From: Streptomyces sp. CB02980
Lineage (GTDB): Bacteria > Actinomycetota > Actinomycetes > Streptomycetales > Streptomycetaceae
Reading direction: 5' to 3'
Length of the DNA: 64,000 nt
NCBI RefSeq assembly: GCF_014451325.2
Contig: NZ_JACSCH020000006.1
Coordinates: 124,001 to 188,000 of the forward strand
Part shown: in pieces, positions 9,097-17,417 of the stretch
Layout of the letters: every line of letters begins with the position of its first letter
Position numbering within the stretch: position 1 is the stretch's first letter
Position numbers and translations under genes: made by a program
The notes under the pieces: model-generated
What the model saw: the letters and a program-made list of their open reading frames with translations, nothing else
What the model was told of the DNA's origin: nothing
Databases searched by the model: none

Positions 9097-10605
9097 TCAG
9101 ACCGCTTCGGCGGCCTCGGGGAGCAGCTGGGTGAGCCGGTCGGTGAGGTGGACGACCTCGGCGACGTCGCTGTAGTTGCGGGCGGCGTGGTCGACGGTCT
9201 TGCGGAGTCGGGTGTTGACCCGCTCGGAGCGGATGCTGCGGGCGACTCCCAGGGCCTTCTCTGCGAGGACGACGGACTGCTCGGGCTCGCGCTTGAGGAG
9301 GTGGACGGTGGCCATGCCGATGAGGTTCAGCGCGTACGACCGCTGGTGGTCGGGGTCCTTCTCGAAGAGCTCGACGGCCCGCTCCATGACGGGCTCGGCG
9401 AGCGAGGCGTACGTCGGGGAGCGCCCGGCGACGTAGGCGAGGTCACGGTAGGAGTGGGAGTTCTCGCCGTTGAGTTCGGCCTCGGAGAAGAAGCCGATCC
9501 AGTCGGGCTCGGGCTCGCCGTCGAGGCCGACGTCGGCGAAGGTGTCCTCGGCCATCCGGACGGCCCGCTTGCACTTCGAGGGCTGCCCCATGTTGGCGTA
9601 GGCGCGGGCCTCCATCGCATACAGCATGGCCTGGGTGCGCGCGGTGGCGCAGTCCCGACTGCCGTACTGGGCGAGATGGATGAGTTCGAGGGCGTCGTCG
9701 GGCCGGCCCAGGTGGATCATCTGGCGGCTCATCGAGGACAGGATGTACGAGCCGAGGGGCTTGTCGCCGGCTTCCTTGGCGGCGTGCAGGGCGAGCACGA
9801 AGTACTTCTGGGCGGTGGGCTGGAGGCCCACGTCGTAGCTCATCCAGCCGGCGAGCTCGGCGAGCTCGGCGGCGCAGGTGAAGAGGCGCTTGGCGGTGGC
9901 GGTCGGCTGGGGCTCCTGGAGGAGGTCGGTGACCTCGTGGAGCTGGCCGACGACGGCCTTGCGGCGCAGTCCCCCGCCGCACTGGGCGTCCCACTTGCGG
10001 AACATGGCGGTGGTGGATTCGAGGAGGTCGAGTTCGATCTCGGAGAGCCGGTTGGGGCGGCGGGCGTCGGCGAGCGGGTCGGGGCGCTGGAGGTCGCCCG
10101 CGGGCGTGGGGACGAGCCAGCGCTGCATCGGTTCGATGAGGGCGGGTCCCGCGGCGAGCGACAGGGAGGAGCCCAGGAAGCCGCGGCGGGCGAGCATGAG
10201 GTCGCTGCGGGAGAACTCGCCGAGCAGGGCGACCGTCTGCGGTCCGGCCCAGGGCAGGTCGACGCCGGAGACGGAGGGCGACTGGTGGGCGGTGCGCAGG
10301 CCGAGGTCCTCGATGGCGACGACGGAGCCGAAGCGCTCGGAGAACAGCTCGGAGAGGATCCGCGGGATGGGCTCGCGCGGCTGCTCGCCGTCGAGCCAGC
10401 GACGGACGCGCGAGGTGTCGGTGGAGATGTGGTGCGCGCCCATCTGGCGCGCCCGGCGGTTCACCTGACGCGCGAGTTCGCCCTTCGACCAGCCGCTGCG
10501 CACGAACCACGAACCCAGCTGCTCGTTCGGGCGCTTGCCGGCAGTCGTATCGTCTGCGCCGTTGCCGCCCACTGGAACGCCCCCATCCACCTGATTACCT
10601 GTCAT
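9097..10605 (-). CDS. nsdA: Developmental regulator NsdA (HTH plus TPR-like repeats)
   Basis: A 502-residue cytoplasmic regulator. The N-terminal 30-100 residues look like a helix-turn-helix domain (WSKGELARQVNRRARQMG followed by SRVRRWLDGEQP). The rest is a helical tetratricopeptide-like array that includes tandem Leu/Ala/Tyr-rich helices such as the segment around YFVLALHAAKEAGDK. The sequence and location between amtB and a primase-like gene match S. coelicolor NsdA, reported as a negative regulator of sporulation and antibiotic production. It is transcribed alone, divergently from the primase-like gene. Ligand and direct targets cannot be read from sequence. Confidence 0.88.
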   Translation of the reverse strand: MTGNQVDGGVPVGGNGADDTTAGKRPNEQLGSWFVRSGWSKGELARQVNRRARQMGAHHISTDTSRVRRWLDGEQPREPIPRILSELFSERFGSVVAIEDLGLRTAHQSPSVSGVDLPWAGPQTVALLGEFSRSDLMLARRGFLGSSLSLAAGPALIEPMQRWLVPTPAGDLQRPDPLADARRPNRLSEIELDLLESTTAMFRKWDAQCGGGLRRKAVVGQLHEVTDLLQEPQPTATAKRLFTCAAELAELAGWMSYDVGLQPTAQKYFVLALHAAKEAGDKPLGSYILSSMSRQMIHLGRPDDALELIHLAQYGSRDCATARTQAMLYAMEARAYANMGQPSKCKRAVRMAEDTFADVGLDGEPEPDWIGFFSEAELNGENSHSYRDLAYVAGRSPTYASLAEPVMERAVELFEKDPDHQRSYALNLIGMATVHLLKREPEQSVVLAEKALGVARSIRSERVNTRLRKTVDHAARNYSDVAEVVHLTDRLTQLLPEAAEAV

Positions 10606-10997
10606 GTGAACCCCTACCAGAATGCCGCGTCTCGCGGCACCCGTCCGGCGTTCGCACTCCTTCGAACTGGAAACCGGGTTGCCTCCGGCATACCCGCGTG
10701 CGCAAGCGACCCCGGGGTTCGAGTACCGAAAGTAATCCTACGATCACCCCTCCACGAGGGCGATTCAAGAAACGCCACCATTCGCCACCCCTTCGAATGA
10801 ACTCGCCGCCCGTGGAACGCGATTCACTTGACATGCGACGAACCGGAGTCGGCGGACGGATGCGCGGAGAGGCGCGCGCACCGGCCCGCACCACCCCGCA
10901 CACGACCGCGCGCCACCCTCGGCGACGGAACGTGACGAAGGGTGACGACGGTGCTCCGGGTCGTAACCACCGGCGCGCTCGACCCGTTGGAGGGGAC
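10606..10997. other. Divergent promoter region between nsdA and the primase-like gene
   Basis: These 392 nt hold no gene. The central part (about 10720-10830) is AT-richer than its surroundings and contains a perfect TTGACA on the plus strand at about 10828, without an obvious matching -10 box. It must hold the promoters of nsdA and of the gene starting at 10998. Confidence 0.5.
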
Positions 10998-11651
10998 ATG
11001 GGTTTCACGATCGGCGGCATTCGTGAGATGCGGTCCGGCGCACGCCGCCGCGTTCGCACCACGGAGTGCACAGCGGTGGCCGAGTACACAGGACTGTGGG
11101 GCTGGGACGTGGTGCCCGGAGCGCGGGCCGTCTCCGGCCAGTGCTCCTGCGGGGATCCGGCGTGTACAGCCCCGGGCGCGCACCCCCTCTCCTTCGCGGA
11201 ACCGGTCCCGGCGGGCGCCGGCCTCGACGACGCGACCAAGGCGTGGTCGGAGTACCCCGGCGCGGCGCTGCTGCTCCCGGTGGGCCGGGCCTTCGACGTG
11301 ATCGAGGTCGCCGAGGCCGCGGGCCGCCGGGCGCTCGTCCGGCTCGAGCGCATGGGGCTGCCGCTGGGCCCGGTGTGCGCGACGCCGACCGGCCGGGCGC
11401 GGTTCTTCGTGGCCCCCGGAGCGGCGGCGGAGCTTCCGCAGCTGCTCTACCGGATGGGCTGGGACGACGCCGGTCTGGATCTGCACTGCCTGGGGCCCGG
11501 CACCTACGTCACCGCTCCCCCGTCGGACCTGGGCGGGCTCGGTCCGGTGCGCTGGCTGCGGCCCCCGACGCTGGACACGGCGGGCGCGCCGCCGCAGGCG
11601 CGGCTGCTGCTCGGCACGCTGGCGTACATCTGCCACCGCACCCACTTCTGA
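10998..11651 (+). CDS. Bifunctional DNA primase/polymerase N-terminal-like protein
   Basis: A 217-residue protein resembling the stand-alone prim-pol-like domain (PF09250) seen beside nsdA in Streptomyces. Visible features are the N-terminal WGWDVVPGARAV segment, a CSCGDPACTAPGAHP cysteine/histidine cluster and a conserved TPTGRARFFVAP strand. The ATG at 10998 has GGAGGGG upstream; the frame is open further upstream but lacks a ribosome site. Family members of this length lack a helicase partner, so replication activity is not assured; a regulatory or nucleotide-binding role is possible. A strong bidirectional terminator separates it from ftsY. Confidence 0.72.
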   Translation: MGFTIGGIREMRSGARRRVRTTECTAVAEYTGLWGWDVVPGARAVSGQCSCGDPACTAPGAHPLSFAEPVPAGAGLDDATKAWSEYPGAALLLPVGRAFDVIEVAEAAGRRALVRLERMGLPLGPVCATPTGRARFFVAPGAAAELPQLLYRMGWDDAGLDLHCLGPGTYVTAPPSDLGGLGPVRWLRPPTLDTAGAPPQARLLLGTLAYICHRTHF

Positions 11652-11660
11652 GCCCCGGTA

Positions 11661-11700
11661 CGCGGAAGGGCCCTCGCCACCCGGCGAGGGCCCTTCCGCG
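11661..11700. terminator. Bidirectional terminator between the primase-like gene and ftsY
   Basis: A perfect 18-bp inverted repeat (11661-11678 with 11683-11700) has a 4-nt loop. It lies between two convergent genes, serving both strands. Confidence 0.85.
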
Positions 11701-11714
11701 TGTCGTACGAGGCG

Positions 11715-12938
11715 TCAGTCGCCGATCAGGGCGTCCACGAAGGCGCCCGGCTCGAAGGGCGCCAGGTCGTCCGGGCCCTCGCCCAGGCCGACCAGCTTGA
11801 CCGGGACGCCCAGCTCGCGCTGGACGGCCACGACGATGCCGCCCTTGGCGGTGCCGTCGAGCTTGGTGAGCACGATGCCGGTGATGTCGACGACCTCGGC
11901 GAAGACGCGGGCCTGGATGAGGCCGTTCTGGCCGGTGGTGGCGTCGAGGACGAGCAGGATCTCGTCGAGCGGGCCGTGCTTCTCGACGACGCGCTTGACC
12001 TTGCCGAGCTCGTCCATGAGGCCGGTCTTGGTGTGGAGCCGGCCGGCGGTGTCGATGAGGACGACGTCGGCACCCTCCGCGATGCCCTCCTTGACCGCGT
12101 CGAAGGCGATCGACGCGGGGTCGCCGCCCTCCGGGCCGCGGACGGTCCGGGCGCCGACGCGCTCGCCCCAGGTCTGGAGCTGGTCGGCGGCGGCGGCGCG
12201 GAAGGTGTCGGCCGCGCCGAGGACGACGGACTTGCCGTCGGCGACGAGGACACGGGCCAGCTTGCCGGTGGTCGTGGTCTTGCCGGTGCCGTTGACGCCG
12301 ACGACCATGACCACGCCCGGCACGTCCGAGGGGCTCTCGGTGTGCACCGTGCGGTCGAGGTCGGGGCCGAGCAGGGCGACGAGCTCCTCGCGGAGCAGCG
12401 TGCGCAGCTCCTCCGGGGTGCGGGTGCCGAGCACCCGGACCCGCTCGCGCAGCCGCTCGACGAGCTCCTGGGTGGGAGCGACGCCGACATCGGCCGTGAG
12501 GAGGGTCTCCTCGATCTCCTCCCAGGTGTCCTCGTCGAGGTGCTCGCGGGACAGGAGCGTGAGCAGCCCCTTGCCGAGCGAGTTCTGCGAGCGGGCGAGC
12601 CGGGCCCGGAGCCGTACGAGACGGCCGGCGGTGGGCTCCGGGATCTCGATCTCGGGGGCCGCGGGCTCGGCGACGACGGGGTCCTCGACGGCGGCCGGCG
12701 TCTCGACGGCCTCCTCGGCGGGGAGGGGGACCTCCTCGACCGTGCGGCGTGGTTCCTCCCGCGGCGTCTCCGCCTCCTCGCCGACATGCGGTTCGGCGGG
12801 CGGAGCGGTGATGGTCGGCGTGGTGGACGGCGGCTCGGCAGGCGGCAGCTGCTTCTTCTTGCGACCGCTGATCACGAGCCCGCTCGTCACGGCGACCGCG
12901 ACGACCAGAGCGATGACTACAGCAAGGATGAGTTCCAT
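11715..12938 (-). CDS. ftsY: Signal recognition particle receptor FtsY
   Basis: A 407-residue SRP receptor GTPase. An N-terminal membrane anchor (residues 3-25, LAVVIALVVAVAVTSGLVI) is followed by an acidic Glu/Pro-rich linker and the NG domain. The P-loop is GVNGTGKTTT, followed by DTAGRLHTKTGLM and the TKLDGTAKGG motif. The ATG at 12938 was chosen because the protein then starts directly with the membrane helix; the open frame further upstream is Arg-rich and unlike coding sequence. It interacts with Ffh, also encoded in this window. It converges on the primase-like gene. Confidence 0.95.
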   Translation of the reverse strand: MELILAVVIALVVAVAVTSGLVISGRKKKQLPPAEPPSTTPTITAPPAEPHVGEEAETPREEPRRTVEEVPLPAEEAVETPAAVEDPVVAEPAAPEIEIPEPTAGRLVRLRARLARSQNSLGKGLLTLLSREHLDEDTWEEIEETLLTADVGVAPTQELVERLRERVRVLGTRTPEELRTLLREELVALLGPDLDRTVHTESPSDVPGVVMVVGVNGTGKTTTTGKLARVLVADGKSVVLGAADTFRAAAADQLQTWGERVGARTVRGPEGGDPASIAFDAVKEGIAEGADVVLIDTAGRLHTKTGLMDELGKVKRVVEKHGPLDEILLVLDATTGQNGLIQARVFAEVVDITGIVLTKLDGTAKGGIVVAVQRELGVPVKLVGLGEGPDDLAPFEPGAFVDALIGD

Positions 12939-13209
12939 AACCCGACCAGTATGGCGTGACCTCGCCCGCGTCCCGCGTTCTCCCGGCGAGGGCGTGCCCC
13001 TCCGGGCCGGGCCGGTCCGCCGTTCGGCCGCGCGCCGGCCGGAAGCCCCTCGGGGCGGAGCCACGACCCGCCCCGTATCGGTCCGGTGTCGGTGCGCGAG
13101 GCGCACCCGGTGGGGGTGCCGGCCCCTTCTGCGGGCTGACGCCCCCTTTGCTCGTTAGGGCGCGAATGTACGATGTTCGGACCCCCACACCTTCGTACGG
13201 AGTACCCCC

Positions 13210-14676
13210 ATGCCCCACGACGCCTCCGAAGCCGCAGGCGCGACGCACGACGGCGCGATGGAGACCCGCGGTCTCGAGCCCGTCCCCGACGCGGAGCGGA
13301 CCGGCCGGGTCCGCGAGCTCTTCCCGACCTGGGTCGCGGCCAACATCAGTGTGCTGCTACTCACGATGGGCGCCGGCCTGATCGTCTTCAACGGTCTGAA
13401 CTTCTGGCAGGTCCTGGCCGTGGCGGTCGCCGCGCCGGTCCTCTCGTACGGGATCGTCGGCCTGATCTCGATCGCGGGCAAGCGGGGCGGCGCACCGGGG
13501 ATGGCGCTGTCGCGCGCGGTGTTCGGTCAGCGCGGAAACCTTTTTCCCGGCGCGCTGATCTGGGTGGCCCGGTGGGGTTGGGAGACCATCAACGCGGTCA
13601 CCGGCGCCTACGCGGTGCTGACCGTGCTCGACCTGCTCTTCGGCGTGAAGTCGAACACGTTCCTCATCGTCGTGACGCTGCTCCTCTTCGTCACCTGCAC
13701 CTTCCTCGTGTCGGGGCTCGGGATCAACGCGCTGCGGGTGTGCAGCAAGTGGTCCACGTACCTCTTCGGCGCCTTCTCGGTGCTCGTCCTGGTCTATCTG
13801 GTGGCGGACACCGACTGGTCGGCGGTCTTCGACAAGCCGGCCGGTTCGACGGCGATGATGATCGCGGGCATCGGCACGATCGCGGCCGGTGGCATCAGCT
13901 GGGTCCCCTCGGGCCCCGACTTCACCCGCTACCTGCCCCGTACGGCCTCGTCGAAGGCGATGGTCGGCTCCACGGTCGGTGGCGCCGGCATCGTCGTACT
14001 GCCGATGGTCCTGATGGGCGCGGTCATGGCGGTGTCGACGCCGGACCTGGCCTCGGCGCAGGACCCGGTCTCCTTCATCGGTGAGCTGCTGCCGATGTGG
14101 ATCTCGGTGCCGTACCTGGTGATCGCCCTGATCGGGATGCTGCTGATCAACTCGATGTCGATGTACTCGGCCGGGTTCACCGCGCAGACCCTGGGCATCA
14201 AGGTCTCGCGTGCCGCGGCGGTCAGCGTCAACGCGGTGATCAGCCTGATCTTCGGCTTCCTGCTCATGGTGGTGGCGACCAGCTTCATCGGCTCGTTCAT
14301 CTCCTTCCTGACCCTGCTCGCGGTGGCGTTCTCGGCCTGGATCGGTGTCTTCGGCGTGGACATGCTGCGGCGCAGGTCGTACGACGCGGTGGCCCTCATG
14401 GACACCACCCGGACGAGCGCGTACTGGTACCGGGGCGGTTTCGCCTGGCAGGCGATGACGGCCTGGGCGGTCGCGCTGCTGACGGGTCTCCTCTTCACCA
14501 GGGTCGACTGGTTCTCCGGTCCGCTCGCCTCCTCCTGGATCGGCGAGAACGGCCTCGGCTGGGCGGCGACCATCGTGGTGGCGGGCGTGCTGTACGCCGT
14601 ACTGCCGCGTACGCCGATTCAGGGGCCGGTCGAGCCCGCGGAGCCCGTCGAGCCCCGCGAGACCGTTTCCATCTGA
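13210..14676 (+). CDS. NCS1-family purine/cytosine permease
   Basis: A 488-residue integral membrane protein with about 12 hydrophobic segments. It resembles nucleobase:cation symporters of the NCS1 family: the first helix (FPTWVAANISVLLLTMGAGL), the GMALSRAVFGQRGNLFPGAL motif between helices 2 and 3, and the SWVPSGPDFTRYLPRTAS loop are characteristic. The ATG at 13210 is preceded by an imperfect GGAG. It is a single gene followed 58 nt later by the LLM oxidoreductase. Cytosine or another nucleobase is the likely substrate, but this is inferred from family only. Confidence 0.85.
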   Translation: MPHDASEAAGATHDGAMETRGLEPVPDAERTGRVRELFPTWVAANISVLLLTMGAGLIVFNGLNFWQVLAVAVAAPVLSYGIVGLISIAGKRGGAPGMALSRAVFGQRGNLFPGALIWVARWGWETINAVTGAYAVLTVLDLLFGVKSNTFLIVVTLLLFVTCTFLVSGLGINALRVCSKWSTYLFGAFSVLVLVYLVADTDWSAVFDKPAGSTAMMIAGIGTIAAGGISWVPSGPDFTRYLPRTASSKAMVGSTVGGAGIVVLPMVLMGAVMAVSTPDLASAQDPVSFIGELLPMWISVPYLVIALIGMLLINSMSMYSAGFTAQTLGIKVSRAAAVSVNAVISLIFGFLLMVVATSFIGSFISFLTLLAVAFSAWIGVFGVDMLRRRSYDAVALMDTTRTSAYWYRGGFAWQAMTAWAVALLTGLLFTRVDWFSGPLASSWIGENGLGWAATIVVAGVLYAVLPRTPIQGPVEPAEPVEPRETVSI

Positions 14677-14734
14677 CGCCACGTCAGATAACGTCCCCCT
14701 TCGCCGGTATCCCACCAGCGGAGGGGGACTTCCC

Positions 14735-15706
14735 ATGCCGTTCAGCGTCGTACGGTTCAACCTCGTCGATCCGCACGCGACCCCCGAGTCCCTCTCCGCC
14801 CGCTACCGGGCCGCCGTCGAGATGGCCGCGTACGCCGACGCGCACGGGGTCGACACCGTGCAGACCGAGGAGCACCACGGGGTCGACGACAACTGGCTGC
14901 CGTCCCCCTTCGCCTTCGCCGGGGCGGTCTTCGGCGCGACGAACCGGATCGCCGTCACCGTCTCCGCGATCATCGGGCCGCTGCACGACCCGCTGCGGCT
15001 CGCCGAGGACATCGCCGTCCTCGACCTGCTGAGCGGCGGACGCCTGGTGACGGTGGCGGGGATCGGCTACCGCCCGGAGGAGTACGAGGAGCGCGGGGTC
15101 GACTGGGGGCGGCGCGGGAAGCTCCAGGACCTGCTCCTGGAGACCCTGCTGACGGCCTGGAGCGGGGAGCCGTTCACGTATCAGGGCCGTACGGTACGGG
15201 TCACCCCGAGGCCCTTCACCCAGCCGCATCCGATGCTTCTGGTCGGGGGGTCGTCGCGGGCGGCGGCCCGGCGGGCGGCCCGGCTCGGGCTGCCGTTCTT
15301 CCCGAGCGCGCACCTGCCGGAGCTGGAGGCGTACTACCGGGAGCGGTGCGCGGAGTACGGCACGGAGGGCTGGACGATGATGCCGGCCGAGGTGACGCCG
15401 CTGCTGCACCTGTCGGAGGACCCGGACCGGACCTGGGCGGAGTACGGGGAGCACTTCCTGCACGAGGCGCGGACGTACGCCTCCTGGCAGTCGAAGGACA
15501 TCCGCTCGGCGGTGCGGTCGGCGGCGACGACGGTGGCGGAGCTGCGCGCGGAGGGGGTCTACCGGGTCGTCACTCCGGAGGAGTGCCTGGCGCTCGGCCT
15601 GGAGAGCCTCGTGCTGCACCCGCTGTGCGGCGGGATGCCGGTGGAGGAGGGGTGGCGGAGCGTACGGCTGTTCTGCGACGCCGTCCTGCCCCGGCTCACG
15701 GCCTGA
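14735..15706 (+). CDS. LLM-class flavin-dependent oxidoreductase
   Basis: A 323-residue luciferase-like TIM-barrel oxidoreductase expected to use FMNH2 or F420. Family features include the substrate-side TEEHHGVDD segment near residue 45, the GPLHDPLRLAEDIAVLDLLSGGR strand-helix, and GIGYRPEEYEERGVDW. The ATG at 14735 follows GGAGGGG. It is 58 nt after the NCS1 permease and may share its transcript. Substrate and cofactor choice cannot be settled from sequence. Confidence 0.85.
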   Translation: MPFSVVRFNLVDPHATPESLSARYRAAVEMAAYADAHGVDTVQTEEHHGVDDNWLPSPFAFAGAVFGATNRIAVTVSAIIGPLHDPLRLAEDIAVLDLLSGGRLVTVAGIGYRPEEYEERGVDWGRRGKLQDLLLETLLTAWSGEPFTYQGRTVRVTPRPFTQPHPMLLVGGSSRAAARRAARLGLPFFPSAHLPELEAYYRERCAEYGTEGWTMMPAEVTPLLHLSEDPDRTWAEYGEHFLHEARTYASWQSKDIRSAVRSAATTVAELRAEGVYRVVTPEECLALGLESLVLHPLCGGMPVEEGWRSVRLFCDAVLPRLTA

Positions 15707-15725
15707 GGGCGCGGGACCACGGCGT

Positions 15726-15766
15726 ACTGCCCCGGTCCGAGGCGTGAGGCCTCGGGCCGGGGCAGT
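15726..15766. terminator. Bidirectional terminator between the LLM oxidoreductase and glcP
   Basis: An inverted repeat of about 18 bp (15726-15743 with 15748-15766, one G-T wobble) with a GTGA loop lies between convergent genes. Confidence 0.8.
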
Positions 15767-15795
15767 CCCATGGGTGAGGAGAGGGGCAGCGGGGG

Positions 15796-17229
15796 TTAGC
15801 CCATCTCCTCCAACGCCTTGCCCTTGGTCTCCTTGACGTACCTGAGCACGAAGGGGATCGAGAGCACGGCGAAGACCGCGTAGATGACGTAGGTGCCGGA
15901 GAGGTTCCAGTCCGCGAGGGACGGGAAGCTGGCCGTGATGGCCCAGTTGGCGATCCACTGGGCGGAGGCGGCGACGCCGAGCGCGGCGGCGCGGATCCGG
16001 TTGGGGAACATCTCGCCGAGGAAGACCCAGACCACCACGCCCCACGAGAGGGCGAAGAAGAGCACGAAGACATGGGCGGCGACGAGCGCCACGACGCCCT
16101 GGGTCTCGGGCAGTTTGCCGCCGACGAGTTCTGCGGAGAAGGCCCAGGCCTCGAAGGCGAGGGCGATCGCCATGCCGACGGAGCCGACGAGGGCGAGCGG
16201 CTTGCGGCCGACGCGGTCGACCAGGACCATCGCGATCACTGTGCCGATGATGTTGATGATCGACGTGGTGAACGAGTAGAAGAACGAGCTCGACGGGTCG
16301 ATGCCGACGGACTGCCAGAGGGTCGCGGAGTAGTAGAACGCGACGTTGATGCCGACGAGCTGCTGGAAGACCGAGAGTCCGATGCCGACCCAGACGATGG
16401 GCAGCAGCTTGAAGCGGGAGCCGGCGGTGAGCAGGTCCTTGAAGGTGGACTTGTGCTCGCCGCGCATGGCCCTGTCGATCTCGGCGACGCGGTGGTCGAG
16501 GTCGACGCCACTGCCCTCGACCTCGGCGAGGACCTCCTTGGCCCGGTCGATCCTGCCGACGGAGATGAGGAAGCGGGGGGACTCGGGGATGGCGAAGGAG
16601 AGCATGCCGTAGAGGACGGCGGGGACGACCATCACGCCGAGCATCCACTGCCAGGCTTCCAGGCCGCCGATCTCGCCGCGCTGGTCGCCGTCGGCGAGCT
16701 GGAGGATGCCGTAGTTGACCAGCTGGGAGATGGCGATGCCGATGACGATCGCGGCCTGCTGGAAGGAGCCGAGGCGGCCGCGGTAGGCGGCGGGGGCGAC
16801 CTCGGCGATGTACGCGGGGCCGATGACGGAGGCCATGCCGATGGCGAAGCCGCCGATGACCCGCCAGAGCGCCAGGTCCCAGAGGGCGAAGGGCAGCGCG
16901 GAGCCGACGGCGCTGACGGCGAAGAGCACCGCGGAGATCTGCATGCAGCGGATGCGGCCGATGCGGTCGGCGATCCGCCCCGCGGTGGCGGCGCCGATGG
17001 CGCAGCCGATCAGGGCGATGGCGATGACCTGGGCGAGGGTGCCGGAGCCGATGTCGTAGCGGTCGCGGATCGCCTCGACGGCGCCGTTGATGACGGAGCT
17101 GTCGTATCCGAAGAGGAAACCGCCCATCGCGGCGGAGGCCGTGATGAAGATGACGTGGCCGAGGTGGTCCGGGTGGGCGGCTCGGCCTTCGGAAGGCGGC
17201 GGCGTGGGCGCCTGCGCGGTGTTGGTCAC
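15796..17229 (-). CDS. glcP: Glucose permease GlcP (MFS sugar porter)
   Basis: A 477-residue proton-coupled sugar transporter of the major facilitator superfamily with 12 membrane helices. Sugar-porter signatures are visible: RIADRIGRIR after helix 2, PESPRFL before the central loop, the QQLVGINVAFYYS motif of helix 7, and DRVGRKPL. The position between an LLM/permease pair and smc matches glcP1 of S. coelicolor, the main glucose uptake system. The ATG at 17229 is preceded by GGAG. The upstream region has a readable promoter with a palindrome at the start point (17303-17342). Confidence 0.9.
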   Translation of the reverse strand: MTNTAQAPTPPPSEGRAAHPDHLGHVIFITASAAMGGFLFGYDSSVINGAVEAIRDRYDIGSGTLAQVIAIALIGCAIGAATAGRIADRIGRIRCMQISAVLFAVSAVGSALPFALWDLALWRVIGGFAIGMASVIGPAYIAEVAPAAYRGRLGSFQQAAIVIGIAISQLVNYGILQLADGDQRGEIGGLEAWQWMLGVMVVPAVLYGMLSFAIPESPRFLISVGRIDRAKEVLAEVEGSGVDLDHRVAEIDRAMRGEHKSTFKDLLTAGSRFKLLPIVWVGIGLSVFQQLVGINVAFYYSATLWQSVGIDPSSSFFYSFTTSIINIIGTVIAMVLVDRVGRKPLALVGSVGMAIALAFEAWAFSAELVGGKLPETQGVVALVAAHVFVLFFALSWGVVVWVFLGEMFPNRIRAAALGVAASAQWIANWAITASFPSLADWNLSGTYVIYAVFAVLSIPFVLRYVKETKGKALEEMG

Positions 17230-17302
17230 ATGGACTCCTCGGTGGGGGGCAAGCCCTTCCAGTGGCGCACAACATCACGCCGCCCACCACGTGAAGGTAA
17301 AA

Positions 17303-17342
17303 GCAACGTTGCAGAGACTATGCCTTCAAGTTTCTAAGTCAA
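17303..17342 (-). promoter_or_regulatory. Probable glcP promoter with palindromic operator
   Basis: On the minus strand TTGACT (17342-17337) and TAGTCT (17320-17315) are spaced 16 nt, a good fit to the HrdB-type consensus. Immediately downstream of the -10 lies the perfect palindrome GCAACGTTGC (17312-17303), with the central CG typical of LacI/GalR-family operators. A repressor bound there would cover the transcription start of glcP. Confidence 0.6.
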
Positions 17343-17402
17343 TAGCCGATATCGTGTGACTTAATCAGCATCATGAGGTGAGTTGAGTTCAACACTTGAA
17401 GG
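17323..17402. repeat. Inverted repeats in the smc-glcP spacer
   Basis: CCTTCAAGT (17323-17331) and ACTTGAAGG (17394-17402) form a perfect 9-bp inverted repeat 62 nt apart. GTTGA-gt-TCAAC (17382-17393) is a second short inverted repeat. They lie in an AT-rich spacer upstream of glcP and just past the smc stop codon, and could be regulatory sites. Confidence 0.45.
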
Positions 17403-17417
17403 AATGGCTCCTTGACC

